Assembly (NCBI GenBank): GCA_023299935.1
Contig: JALZVV010000050.1
Location: forward strand, 1 to 37,340
DNA length: 37,340 bases
From: Dokdonia sp.
Lineage (GTDB): Bacteria > Bacteroidota > Bacteroidia > Flavobacteriales > Flavobacteriaceae
Reading direction: 5' to 3'
Shown: piece by piece, positions 7,430-16,793 of the stretch
Numbering within the stretch: position 1 is the first letter of the stretch
Layout of the letters: every line of letters begins with the position of its first letter
Position numbers and translations under genes: made by a program
The notes under the pieces: model-generated
Told to the model about the DNA's origin: nothing
Databases searched by the model: none
The model's input: only the letters and a program-made list of their open reading frames with translations

Positions 7430-8881
7430 ATGTTAAAACAGCAACTCAATTTTAAACTTTCACAGAAACTATCACCGCAGCAAATCCAGTTGATGAAGTT
7501 GATACAATTGCCCACCCAGGCATTTGAGCAAAAAATCAAACAAGAGTTAGAAGAAAATCCAGCCTTAGATAGCGGAAAAGAAGAAATCAAAGACGAGTTT
7601 GATGAGTTTAACAATACAGAAGACGAATACGATAATGACACCATAGAAACTGAGATTAATATAGATGAGTACCTGAGTGATGATGAAATCCCAGAGTACC
7701 GTCTAAGTGCTAATAACTATAGTGTAGATGATGAAGACAAGCAAGTGCCTTATGCTTCTGGAACTTCTTTTAATCAATTTCTCAAAAACCAGCTCAATAC
7801 ATTTAGACTTAATGAAGAGGAGCGCGAGATCGCAGAGTTTATTGTGGGAAGTCTGGATGAGAGCGGTTATTTAAGGCGCTCTCTAGAGGATGTTATGGAT
7901 GATCTTGCCTTTACTCAAAATGTATATACCACAGAAGAGAAGATAGAAAAAGTCTTACTTACCGTGCAGGATTTAGACCCGGCTGGAGTAGGTGCACGCA
8001 GTCTAGAAGAATGTTTAGTACTGCAATTAAATCGTAAATCACCTACTAAAACAGTAGAGCAGGCCATTGCAATATTAGAAAAATCCTTTGATCATTTTAG
8101 TAAGAAGCATTATAAGAAACTTATGGCTAAGTTTCATATCTCAGAAGAGGAGCTTAAAGGTGCTATACAAGAGATAGAACAGCTCAATCCTAAACCAGGC
8201 GGCTCCTATGCCAGCAATACAAAAATTGTAGAGCACGTGGTTCCAGATTTCACTATACGTATAGTAGAAGGAGACTTAGAACTAAGCCTTAACGGGCGTA
8301 ATGCCCCAGAGCTTAAGGTCTCTAGGGACTATAGCAACATGCTTAAAGGCTACAAAGCCTCAAAAGAGAAAACTAAAGCGCAAAAAGATGCTGTTATGTT
8401 TATCAAGCAAAAACTAGATGCGGCTAAGTGGTTTATAGAAGCTGTATTACAACGTCAGCAAACCCTTTTTGTGACAATGAGTTCTATTATGAACTATCAA
8501 CAAGAGTACTTTTTATCTGGTGATGAGCGTTCTTTACGCCCTATGATTCTCAAGGATATTGCAGAAGAGATAGGAATGGATGTCTCTACGGTAAGCCGTG
8601 TGGCAAACAGCAAGTATGTAGATACACCTTATGGAACCAAGCTTATAAAAGAGTTCTTTAGTGAGAGTATGACTAATGATCAAGGAGAAGAAGTATCTAC
8701 TCGTGAGATTAAGAAAATACTGGAAACCGTTATCAGTGAAGAGAATAAGAAAAAACCACTCACAGATGAGAAACTGGCTGGAATTCTAAAAGAAAAAGGT
8801 TATCCAATTGCCAGGCGTACTGTTGCAAAATACAGAGAGCAGCTTGACCTGCCAGTGGCTAGACTTCGTAAGCAGATTTGA
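7430..8881 (+). CDS. rpoN: RNA polymerase sigma-54 factor
   Basis: MLKQQLNFKLSQKLSPQQIQLMKLIQLPTQAFEQKIKQELEENPAL N-terminal region I and C-terminal RpoN-box-like ARRTVAKYREQL. Confidence 0.97.
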   Translation: MLKQQLNFKLSQKLSPQQIQLMKLIQLPTQAFEQKIKQELEENPALDSGKEEIKDEFDEFNNTEDEYDNDTIETEINIDEYLSDDEIPEYRLSANNYSVDDEDKQVPYASGTSFNQFLKNQLNTFRLNEEEREIAEFIVGSLDESGYLRRSLEDVMDDLAFTQNVYTTEEKIEKVLLTVQDLDPAGVGARSLEECLVLQLNRKSPTKTVEQAIAILEKSFDHFSKKHYKKLMAKFHISEEELKGAIQEIEQLNPKPGGSYASNTKIVEHVVPDFTIRIVEGDLELSLNGRNAPELKVSRDYSNMLKGYKASKEKTKAQKDAVMFIKQKLDAAKWFIEAVLQRQQTLFVTMSSIMNYQQEYFLSGDERSLRPMILKDIAEEIGMDVSTVSRVANSKYVDTPYGTKLIKEFFSESMTNDQGEEVSTREIKKILETVISEENKKKPLTDEKLAGILKEKGYPIARRTVAKYREQLDLPVARLRKQI

Positions 8882-9486
8882 TGAAACACTTGATTAAAAG
8901 TTTTTCTTATATTTTTCATCCACTCTTTATGCCTATTGCTGGAGTGGTACTTTATTTTTGGATCAGTCCCCGTTTTTTTAATGATCGCTTTCTCTATTCC
9001 AAACTATTTGCAACAACTATAATGACAGTCATAATACCCATCTTGAGTTTTTATATGCTTAAGAACTTAGGGCAAGTGACTGAGATTCATCTCAAAAATG
9101 TAAAAGAGCGCAGGTATCCTTTACTTATGCAAGCGATGTTTACCTTTATTTTACTCCAGATTGTTTTTGACGGTTATGAAATTCCGCCTTTGTATTATTT
9201 TTTTGTCGGCATTCTAGGCTCTAGTATTGGAGCATTACTGCTTGTATTCTTAAATTTTAAAGCTAGTCTTCACATGATAGGTATAGCTGGACTAGTCACT
9301 TTTGTATTTGGGTTGAGCTTGCACTTTAGTCAGAATTTGTTGCTGTTATTAGGCATCTTAATTATTGGAATAGGAGGTACGGCGAGCTCCCGATTAGAAG
9401 CTAAAGCACATAGCCTTCCAGAACTAGTAATAGGTTTTGCCGTGGGACTTATGCCGCAGCTCTTCGTATTTAAGTATTGGTTATAG
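8881..9486 (+). CDS. Conserved membrane protein, possibly PAP2-like
   Basis: MKHLIKSFSYIFHPLFMPIAGVVLYFWISPRFF...; hydrophobic throughout; ATG overlaps the rpoN stop codon. Confidence 0.7.
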   Translation: MKHLIKSFSYIFHPLFMPIAGVVLYFWISPRFFNDRFLYSKLFATTIMTVIIPILSFYMLKNLGQVTEIHLKNVKERRYPLLMQAMFTFILLQIVFDGYEIPPLYYFFVGILGSSIGALLLVFLNFKASLHMIGIAGLVTFVFGLSLHFSQNLLLLLGILIIGIGGTASSRLEAKAHSLPELVIGFAVGLMPQLFVFKYWL

Positions 9487-10179
9487 AAAAGAAAATTGCA
9501 ATCCAAGTCGCAATACCTGCAGATCTACTGTTTCACCTCTAATCACAGCATTTTCATCAAATAAAGTACTGAGCCCATAGTAGGCTTGCAAATTAAAGGT
9601 GCCATACCCAAAACTCAACGTGAGTCCATATTGAAAGGTATTTACTTCTGGAATATCTCTAATCTCCACTGTTGTTCCATCATTTTCAAAAGTGGATTTA
9701 AAACCAAATATATATCCAAATCGTACTCCTGCGTGAATCCTCCAGAAAGAATAGTCCGTAGGAGTAGAAGTACGCCATCTGTATTCTATAGGCACCTCTA
9801 AGGAATAATAAGTGAATCTATTAACATCCTCATTAACGTCTGAAGTAATGACATCATAGGCTATTGTATTGATATTCTCCCCTTCTCCTATAAAAAGATT
9901 TTGATTAAAAGTATCTGCCGCTACACCTATACCTACACCTATGGATTTGGTCCTTTTTATATTAAAAGGCATATCTCTTATAAATCCTGTTTGTAGACCT
10001 CCACTAAACCCACTTTGACTAATACCTGCAGGCTTATCTCCTAGCAAATTAAAGCTTACACCTACATAAAATTGATCTTCGCGATAAAGAGAGTCAATCA
10101 CTTGAACGCCTACCACCTCCTCCTGAGCCTGAAGAGGTATAAAAGAATAGCATATAACAAAAAGAAGAAAGTATTTCAA
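9481..10179 (-). CDS. PorT/SprT-like outer-membrane beta-barrel protein (type IX secretion associated)
   Basis: Signal peptide, then EDQFYVGVSFNLLGDKPAGISQSGFSGGLQTGFIRDMPFNIKRTKSIGVGIGVA...; C-terminal LRLGLQFSFL. Confidence 0.75.
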   Translation of the reverse strand: MKYFLLFVICYSFIPLQAQEEVVGVQVIDSLYREDQFYVGVSFNLLGDKPAGISQSGFSGGLQTGFIRDMPFNIKRTKSIGVGIGVAADTFNQNLFIGEGENINTIAYDVITSDVNEDVNRFTYYSLEVPIEYRWRTSTPTDYSFWRIHAGVRFGYIFGFKSTFENDGTTVEIRDIPEVNTFQYGLTLSFGYGTFNLQAYYGLSTLFDENAVIRGETVDLQVLRLGLQFSFL

Positions 10180-10232
10180 AAAAATAAAAGTTTATTCAAA
10201 GATACTCGTTTTACCCTATGTTCCTAAAACAA

Positions 10233-10260
10233 AAAAGCCACGCTAGAGAGCGTGGCTTTT
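10233..10260 (-). terminator. Rho-independent terminator hairpin downstream of exbD (bidirectional in appearance)
   Basis: AAAAGCCACGCT-AGAG-AGCGTGGCTTTT. Confidence 0.85.
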
Positions 10261-10279
10261 GTTACTAATTTAAAATGTA

Positions 10280-10750
10280 TTACTGCACAACATCTTCTGC
10301 TTGCGTAGTAACATATATTACTTTGAGAAGGTTTGCTTCTCTCAATTCCTGCTTAACATCATAGATAAGGCCAGAATTTGTTTCTTTATCAACTTTAAAA
10401 GCCACCATAACCCTATCTTTTAACTCATCACGCAATTTCTCGCGCTCTTCTAAAATAGCAGGTTGTACCTCATCAATATTAACAAATTTATCTCCTATCT
10501 GGATTTTACCTTCTGTTCCTAGATCTGTATATCCTGCACCTGGTTTCCCGGCAAAAATATAAACCGAACGGTCTTTAATCAGTTTTTCAGTCTGATCAGA
10601 AGAAGGTAATCCTTGGTCTACCTTTACATCGTTCTTACGAAGTACGGTAGCAACCATAAAGAAAAAGAGTAACATAAATACAATATCGGGCAATGAAGCC
10701 GTAGATATTGCTGGCAATTCTCCTCCTTTTTTCTTTTTAAATTTAGACAT
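10280..10750 (-). CDS. exbD: ExbD/TolR biopolymer transport protein
   Basis: GGELPAISTASLPDIVFMLLFFFMVATVLRKNDVKV. Confidence 0.9.
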   Translation of the reverse strand: MSKFKKKKGGELPAISTASLPDIVFMLLFFFMVATVLRKNDVKVDQGLPSSDQTEKLIKDRSVYIFAGKPGAGYTDLGTEGKIQIGDKFVNIDEVQPAILEEREKLRDELKDRVMVAFKVDKETNSGLIYDVKQELREANLLKVIYVTTQAEDVVQ

Positions 10751-10773
10751 TGTATTGCGTGTTTATGTTAGTA

Positions 10774-11388
10774 TTAACTGTTAGGATCAATCTCAGAAAG
10801 TTTAAGCGGATACATTTTCTTAATCACGCTCAGTTTTTCCTTCGCCTTATCCTCATCTCCAGTATAAAGCCCTTCATCTATAGCAGATTTAATCTCTGTA
10901 TATTTCCATCCATATAAACGCTGGCTCTCTCTATCTCTTAAGAAATTATAAGCAGCAACTAATTCGTTTTGAACCAAAATATAATCTTCAAAATTAGATT
11001 CTCTATGATTCTTAACAGTTACAATCGCCTTATCTGGATTATCTGAAGAACTTGGGTTACGCTCTCCTTGGCAGTAATCACAGTGTCCTTCTTGACCTTG
11101 TGGATATCCTCCATTGTCTAAAAAGCCAATAGCCGCTTCCTTAAGGTCTTTGATTTCCATTAACTCGTCTTCTACAAAAAGATCTCCATCTTTACCAACG
11201 ATAACTACAAATAGGTTCTTTTCCTTAATAATAGGAGGCTCCACATCTGTAGGCTGATCCGGCGGTAATGAACGGACTAGTCCTCTATCTTTCTCAATAG
11301 TAGTAGTTACTAGAAAGAAAATAAGAAGCAGGAAGGCAATATCTGCCATAGACCCTGCATTAATTTCTGGTGCTGTTCTCCTAGCCAT
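10774..11388 (-). CDS. exbD: ExbD/TolR biopolymer transport protein with HCDYC-containing insertion
   Basis: RRTAPEINAGSMADIAFLLLIFFLVTTTIEKDRGL; insertion GGYPQGQEGHCDYCQGERNPSSSDNPDKA. Confidence 0.88.
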   Translation of the reverse strand: MARRTAPEINAGSMADIAFLLLIFFLVTTTIEKDRGLVRSLPPDQPTDVEPPIIKEKNLFVVIVGKDGDLFVEDELMEIKDLKEAAIGFLDNGGYPQGQEGHCDYCQGERNPSSSDNPDKAIVTVKNHRESNFEDYILVQNELVAAYNFLRDRESQRLYGWKYTEIKSAIDEGLYTGDEDKAKEKLSVIKKMYPLKLSEIDPNS

Positions 11389-11391
11389 AAT

Positions 11392-11853
11392 TTATCCTTT
11401 AATAAGTTTCTTAAGACCTCCTCCTAACATCGTTACAATAGCTCCAATTGCTAGGATATAAAAAGCGTTAAGTCCGGCACTTACCCATCTTGCACCGTTA
11501 GCAGATAGTATTTTACCATCTCTCATAGGTGTTTCTTCTCCAGAAGCTAACAAATAAGAAATAGCTATTACAATTAAGAAGGCTCCTAGCCCTATTAATG
11601 TGTTTTTAGCATTTCCTCCTGCTAATCCTTTAAGAACGAATATCACAACAAGAAAAACACAAACCGCGAGAACGATATATGATATAAGCACTAGTATGTT
11701 TATACTTTGTGGTACTTCTACCGCTTGTATACCTACTGCCTTAACTTCTTGTTTAAGCCCTTCGCCGTCTAGCGTGGCTACGATTCCAGCAAAAATGAGT
11801 CCTAGTACACCTAGAATACCCATGATTACTTTGGTTATTTTATGTAATCCCAT
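11392..11853 (-). CDS. Membrane protein encoded between exbB and exbD
   Basis: MGLHKITKVIMGILGVLGLIFAGIVATLDG...; about four hydrophobic segments. Confidence 0.75.
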   Translation of the reverse strand: MGLHKITKVIMGILGVLGLIFAGIVATLDGEGLKQEVKAVGIQAVEVPQSINILVLISYIVLAVCVFLVVIFVLKGLAGGNAKNTLIGLGAFLIVIAISYLLASGEETPMRDGKILSANGARWVSAGLNAFYILAIGAIVTMLGGGLKKLIKG

Positions 11854-11878
11854 TTTTTTTGTGTTTTAAGATTACTAC

Positions 11879-12670
11879 TTATTTTTTGTGTCTTACAAGA
11901 AGATCCATCAATGTGATAGAAGCATCTTCCATATCATTTACGATACTATCAATTTTTGCAATAATATAGTTATAGAAAATTTGCAGTATAATAGCCACAA
12001 TCAGACCAAATACTGTTGTAAGAAGTGCTACTTTAATACCTCCTGCAACAAGTGCTGGATTCATATCTCCTGCAGCCTCAATCTTATTAAACGACTGGAT
12101 CATACCAATTACCGTTCCCATGAAACCAAGCATTGGTGCTAATGCGATAAATAAAGAAACCCAAGAAACGTTTTTCTCTAATTGTCCCATTTGTACACCT
12201 CCGTACGCTACTACTGCTTTCTCTGCAGACTCAATTCCTTCATCCATACGGTCAAGACCTTGATAATAGATAGAAGCAACAGGACCTTTTGTGTTACGAC
12301 AAACTTCCTTAGCAGCTTCTACTCCACCACTATTTAAAGCATCCTCAACATTTTGAGCTAGCTTCTTACTATTAGTAGACGCAAGATTTAAAAATAATAT
12401 TCTTTCTATAGCGATAGCAAGACCTAAAATCAAACATACAAGTACAATACCCATAAATCCTGGACCTCCTTGTATAAAATATTTTTTAAGCACTTGTGTA
12501 AAAGGGATGTCTGCATCATCAGCTACATCTTGGATACTGGCTCCTGGTTCTACACTAGCAACTATTTGTTGCGTTTGAAATGGTAACGCTGTTTGCGCGT
12601 TGCTCGCCTTTGCAGTAAACCCTACAGCCATAATAGCGGCGATTGCCATAATAGAAAATAATTTTTTCAT
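11879..12670 (-). CDS. exbB: MotA/TolQ/ExbB proton channel family protein
   Basis: GGPGFMGIVLVCLILGLAIAIERILFL...APMLGFMGTVIGMIQSFNKIEAAGDMNPALVAGGIKVALLTTVFGLIVAI. Confidence 0.93.
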   Translation of the reverse strand: MKKLFSIMAIAAIMAVGFTAKASNAQTALPFQTQQIVASVEPGASIQDVADDADIPFTQVLKKYFIQGGPGFMGIVLVCLILGLAIAIERILFLNLASTNSKKLAQNVEDALNSGGVEAAKEVCRNTKGPVASIYYQGLDRMDEGIESAEKAVVAYGGVQMGQLEKNVSWVSLFIALAPMLGFMGTVIGMIQSFNKIEAAGDMNPALVAGGIKVALLTTVFGLIVAIILQIFYNYIIAKIDSIVNDMEDASITLMDLLVRHKK

Positions 12671-12993
12671 TGCTCTTAATCTTAAATTTAAATTAGTAAA
12701 GGGTTAAATATAGTAATTAATTAGAATAATACTGAAAAATTACTGCTAAGAATATTGAGTTTGCATTCATATTATTGAATATCAACTATTCTCACTTTTT
12801 TCATGAAAAATTCACAATCTTAAGCCTCAAGCCTACGCACCGTCAAAAGGTATTATAACCCCTACTAAGTGCAACTTAAGCACTGTATGAGTTACTGCAA
12901 CGAATAGTATCAAAAAGCATTTCGTTACCTATATACTTTATAATTATTTTATCAAATAGGTCCTTTACAATGCAATAAAAACCAACTATCGAG

Positions 12994-13050
12994 GGCTATG
13001 CTGGAAATGCGTATTGCTTTGCAATACAAAGAAAGACTCCTAGAAAAATG
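12994..13050 (+). repeat. Dispersed direct repeat, copy A (57 bp)
   Basis: GGCTATGCTGGAAATGCGTATTGCTTTGCAATACAAAGAAAGACTCCTAGAAAAATG; 1 mismatch to 14205-14261. Confidence 0.9.
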
Positions 13051-13099
13051 TACGGTCCCTTGAAGAAAGTGACTATTACATTTAATCACCAACCAACAA

Positions 13100-13963
13100 T
13101 TAGTTCTGACAAGGCGTAGTCCTAAGAGAAAAATATTCTGCCTCTCGTTCAAAGAAATTATTAATAAAACAATCAGAATTAATTTCTTCAATTTGGTATA
13201 ATCCACCCAAAATTATACTATTAAATTCCCAATGAACATATTTGTCTATTCCTCTAAACACCTTGGAGTCCTTCCTCCAAGGATCTAAGGATTTTTGAAA
13301 ATAACTATTTGCAAAACTAAAATTAGACCATTGATTTACGTGTATTAATTCATGTGTAATTAAGCGAAAATCATTTAATCTTGTATTATCTATATTAATT
13401 GCCACTCCAAGGGCTTGACCTGCTGTAAAATTTCTGAATGAATCAGGACTCGAAGAAAAAATCAATTCTCAAGATTGAAGACTCAACTTAGTCTCAAATT
13501 TTGAATTAACAGCTGTAAAAATTGTTAAACCTAAGGCAACAGGTAAAACTTTATATCTAACTCTAAGTTTACCTGGAGTGTGAAATTCAATTCTATTAAA
13601 AGCCAAATTAATATGAAATCTATCGAAGATATCTCTATTATTAGCTGCATTCTCGATTATACTGGTTCCAGCTGAATTCAATATTTTAGCTCCCCAATTA
13701 TATTCTAATTGATCATTAATTACTATCTCAGTGGTTAACTTCTTACTTCCGAAAACGATAGCCCCGCCTAAACCTCCTTTCCATAATGCTCGAAGTATAA
13801 CTTTGCCTGTTTTTTCATCTGCTTTTTTATTAATCACTGCTCCAATGGCTGAACCTATACTTCCTATACCTACATTATAAGTAATATTCTCAAAATTATT
13901 TGTTTGAGCATGACCCTGAGAGCATAACAAAGCAAGAATAATTATTGTTAGGGAATATTTCAC
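13100..13963 (-). pseudogene. Exported protein with metallopeptidase-like HELIH motif, interrupted by one in-frame TGA at 13469-13471
   Basis: 13963-13469 (MKYSLTIIILALLCSQGHAQTNN...FETKLSLQS) and 13468-13100 (ELIFSSSPDSFRNFTAGQALGVAINIDNTRLNDFRLITHELIHVNQW...) lie in the same frame. Confidence 0.75.
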
Positions 13964-14179
13964 ATTCTTTGTTCTAATAATCTATTGAGGATAGCACAAC
14001 TGCGGACTCGTTATTTAAAATCTACTCAAAATAAATATTGACTTATTGTAATTCAAGTATTTATAATGCTCTGTAAGATAATTGATTCTGATAAGCCTCT
14101 GAATTTTTATGTAAAATGTTAACACAAACAAAAGCCCAATCCTTGATTATTGCGCTTAAAATTAAAGAGAAAGAATGAA

Positions 14180-14244
14180 CTCACTACGCTCGCTGATCCC
14201 AAAAGGCTATGCTGGAAATGCGTACTGCTTTGCAATACAAAGAA
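14180..14244 (+). repeat. Dispersed direct repeat, copy B (65-bp unit; copy A homology 14205-14261)
   Basis: CTCACTACGCTCGCTGATCCCAAAAGGCTATGCTGGAAATGCGTACTGCTTTGCAATACAAAGAA. Confidence 0.9.
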
Positions 14245-14286
14245 AGACTCCTAGAAAAATGCTTGAATCCTACTCATTAGGATTAG

Positions 14287-14351
14287 CTCACTGCGCTCGC
14301 TGATCCCAAAAGGCTACGCTGGAAATGCGTACTGCTTTGCAATACAAAGAA
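14287..14351 (+). repeat. Dispersed direct repeat, copy C
   Basis: CTCACTGCGCTCGCTGATCCCAAAAGGCTACGCTGGAAATGCGTACTGCTTTGCAATACAAAGAA; 2 mismatches to copy B. Confidence 0.9.
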
Positions 14352-14406
14352 CACCCTTATAAAAAATACTTGAGCAAGCTCAGATATTTTTTATAAGGGT
14401 GTTCTT
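14347..14406 (-). terminator. Long hairpin downstream of tRNA-Ser, probable terminator
   Basis: 29-bp arms (14347-14375, 14378-14406) with 2 mismatches; outer 22 bp perfect; 2-nt nominal loop. Confidence 0.7.
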
Positions 14407-14415
14407 TTACATTCG

Positions 14416-14503
14416 CAGAGAGGAAGGGATTCGAACCCTCGATACGCTATTAACGCATACACGCTTTCCAAGCGTGCGCCTTAAGCCACTCGGCCACCTC
14501 TCT
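14416..14503 (-). tRNA. tRNA-Ser(GGA)
   Basis: Minus strand AGAGAGGTGGCCGAGTGGCTTAAGGCGCACGCTTGGAAAGCGTGTATGCG...GGTTCGAATCCCTTCCTCTCTG; acceptor AGAGAGG/CCTCTCT, anticodon GGA, long variable arm. Confidence 0.95.
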
Positions 14504-14612
14504 AGTTTATTGTAATAACTTTTCGCAAAAGCATACTACTCAAAACATCTCCTTTTAAAGGAGCGTGAAATAACAAAAAAATTGTGACCTACTAAAGTAA
14601 TGCACGCTTAAA

Positions 14613-15650
14613 TTAAGAGAGCTCCCCTCGCAAGGAGGTTTCATATACAGATTTAAAGACTTTAGATCCTAATTCTTGTCCCAACAGATACATCATTTTT
14701 ACAATAGCTGCTTCTGTAGTTAAATCCTTCCCACTTATAACGCCTATTTTTTTTAGCGTCACACTCGTTTCGTAATTCCCCATCTGCACACTTCCTGTAA
14801 TACATTGCGTCACATTCACTACAGGAATACCTCTAGCAATAGTGTTCTTAATGGCTTCTATAAACCACGCTTTTGTGGTTGTATTACCCGTCCCATAGGT
14901 TTCTATAATCACGCCTTTTATATTAGGAATGTCCAACATGGCAAGAACCATACTTTCGGAAATCCCTGGATGCATTTTTAATAATAAAACATCACGCACT
15001 AGCTTTTTATGAACCTTAAAGGCTTTACGACCTGCTCGCCATAATACCTCATCATTTATAGTAAGATGTACTCCAGAGGTAGCCAGTGATGGATAATTAG
15101 GAGAATCAAAAGCCTCAAAATGTTCTGCGCTTAATTTAGTTGTTCTATTTGCTCGATACAGTTTATACTCAAAATACAGACATACCTCTTTAATAACAGG
15201 CTGCCCTCTTTTACATAATGCCGCAAGTTGAACGGCTGTAATCAAGTTCTCTTTTGCATCTGTTCTTAAATCACCTATTGGCAATTGAGAGCCGGTAAAA
15301 ATTACTGCTTTGCCTAGATTCTCAAGCATAAAGCTTAAAGCAGAGGCCGTATAACTCATGGTATCACTACCGTGCAAGACCACAAAACCCTGGAAGTCGT
15401 TATAATTAGACTCAATAATACTACACAATTCTACCCAGTAGTCCGGATTCATATTAGAAGAGTCTATAGGCTCCTTAAAAGAAGCGGTGCTTATCTCACA
15501 ATCCAATAAGCGCAACTCAGGTATATTTTTGAGTAGTTTATCAAAATTAAAGGCTTTGAGTGCACCCGTCTTATAGTCCTTGACCATACCTATAGTACCG
15601 CCTGTATAAATCAATAAAATTTTAGGTTTAGTACTCATAGCGCTCTGCAT
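14613..15650 (-). CDS. ansA: Type I L-asparaginase
   Basis: ILLIYTGGTIGMV...VVLHGSDTMSYTASALSFML...VIFTGSQLPIGDLRTDAKENL. Confidence 0.95.
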   Translation of the reverse strand: MQSAMSTKPKILLIYTGGTIGMVKDYKTGALKAFNFDKLLKNIPELRLLDCEISTASFKEPIDSSNMNPDYWVELCSIIESNYNDFQGFVVLHGSDTMSYTASALSFMLENLGKAVIFTGSQLPIGDLRTDAKENLITAVQLAALCKRGQPVIKEVCLYFEYKLYRANRTTKLSAEHFEAFDSPNYPSLATSGVHLTINDEVLWRAGRKAFKVHKKLVRDVLLLKMHPGISESMVLAMLDIPNIKGVIIETYGTGNTTTKAWFIEAIKNTIARGIPVVNVTQCITGSVQMGNYETSVTLKKIGVISGKDLTTEAAIVKMMYLLGQELGSKVFKSVYETSLRGELS

Positions 15651-16788
15651 TTGTTACTGGGGTGGCATACATTTTTAAAAAACTAACAATTGCTATCTCG
15701 TCATTAATATCTACGCGTCTTTCCATTCTACGATCAAACTGTCGTAACTCGACCGCATCATATTGAGCGGCATACTTGGCTGTATTATGCAACTTGTCAA
15801 AAGCAATATAGTTAGAGGGCCATAGTTTATAATGGGTATGTATTTTTTTATCAATCACTTTTGCAAAAGCCTGCAAACGTTCATTATCACTACCTGCTTC
15901 TTGGAGCACCCCATATTCATTATCTTCTAATGGCGCCACCGAAATATGAATACGTTTCTTAAAGCCTAAGGCTCCTTTAAGAATACTATTAAAATCTTCA
16001 TTAGGCGTTTTTATATATGGGATATCGCGCTGCTTTGCTATGAGTTCAGGTACCTTAAGTACATCTGTAGGATCATACTCATACGATATACTTACCGGAA
16101 CAATTCGCAATGACTTAAGGTATTGAGATAAAGACAGATCGCCTTTTGCCAAGGCTAGCATTTTAAGTACACCCTGTTGGGTTTGATCATCACCATCTTT
16201 AGTACGCCCTTCACGCTGTGCAATCCATACTGATCTACCACTGGAGTGCAGGTCTTGCATGTATTGCGATAATACTTTTGAGTTCTGTAACATCTCCCGA
16301 GGTGACTGCTGGCGACGCACTAAAAAGTTACGATTAAGCCTAGACAACTCCATTAAAAAATCTTTTTGCACTAAATTATCGCCTATAGCGCTCGCCGTCA
16401 TTACTTTATTATGGTCGTACAATGACACATTAAGTAAAGAGGTGTCTAAGACAATATCTCTATGATTTGAGATAAATAAATAAGACGTCTTATTGTCTAA
16501 CCTATCAAATCCAGAATAACTAAAACCATCACTACTTTTAAATAATAAATTTCTCGCCGACTTATAAATCACACGCGTTTGAAAATCAAATATGGAATTA
16601 CAACTATCAAGAACTTCTTCTATCTCCTCATCTGACTTAGTGGGAAAAGTGAATTGTAATAGCACCTTAAAATAAGGATGCTTTGAAGCATGTTTTATCG
16701 CTTGATTAACCTCTGCATCATGATAAGGACGGATATGATCTATTTCGGTATTCACTTCGTTTTTAGGTCTTATCTGGCAAATGTGCAA
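15628..16788 (-). CDS. 1-acyl-sn-glycerol-3-phosphate acyltransferase-like protein
   Basis: SYLFISNHRDIVLD (NHxxxxD-type motif), IAQREGRTKDG. Confidence 0.85.
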   Translation of the reverse strand: MHICQIRPKNEVNTEIDHIRPYHDAEVNQAIKHASKHPYFKVLLQFTFPTKSDEEIEEVLDSCNSIFDFQTRVIYKSARNLLFKSSDGFSYSGFDRLDNKTSYLFISNHRDIVLDTSLLNVSLYDHNKVMTASAIGDNLVQKDFLMELSRLNRNFLVRRQQSPREMLQNSKVLSQYMQDLHSSGRSVWIAQREGRTKDGDDQTQQGVLKMLALAKGDLSLSQYLKSLRIVPVSISYEYDPTDVLKVPELIAKQRDIPYIKTPNEDFNSILKGALGFKKRIHISVAPLEDNEYGVLQEAGSDNERLQAFAKVIDKKIHTHYKLWPSNYIAFDKLHNTAKYAAQYDAVELRQFDRRMERRVDINDEIAIVSFLKMYATPVTNAERYEY

Positions 16789-16793
16789 AAATT

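Noticed and set aside
12952-13206. 84-aa minus-strand ORF overlapping repeat copy A
   Set aside because: Out of frame with the HELIH gene and built partly from the repeat; probably spurious.
14519-14532. CTTTTCGCAAAAGC as another copy of the GCTTTCGCGAAAGC palindrome
   Set aside because: Three mismatches to the consensus; too weak to count.
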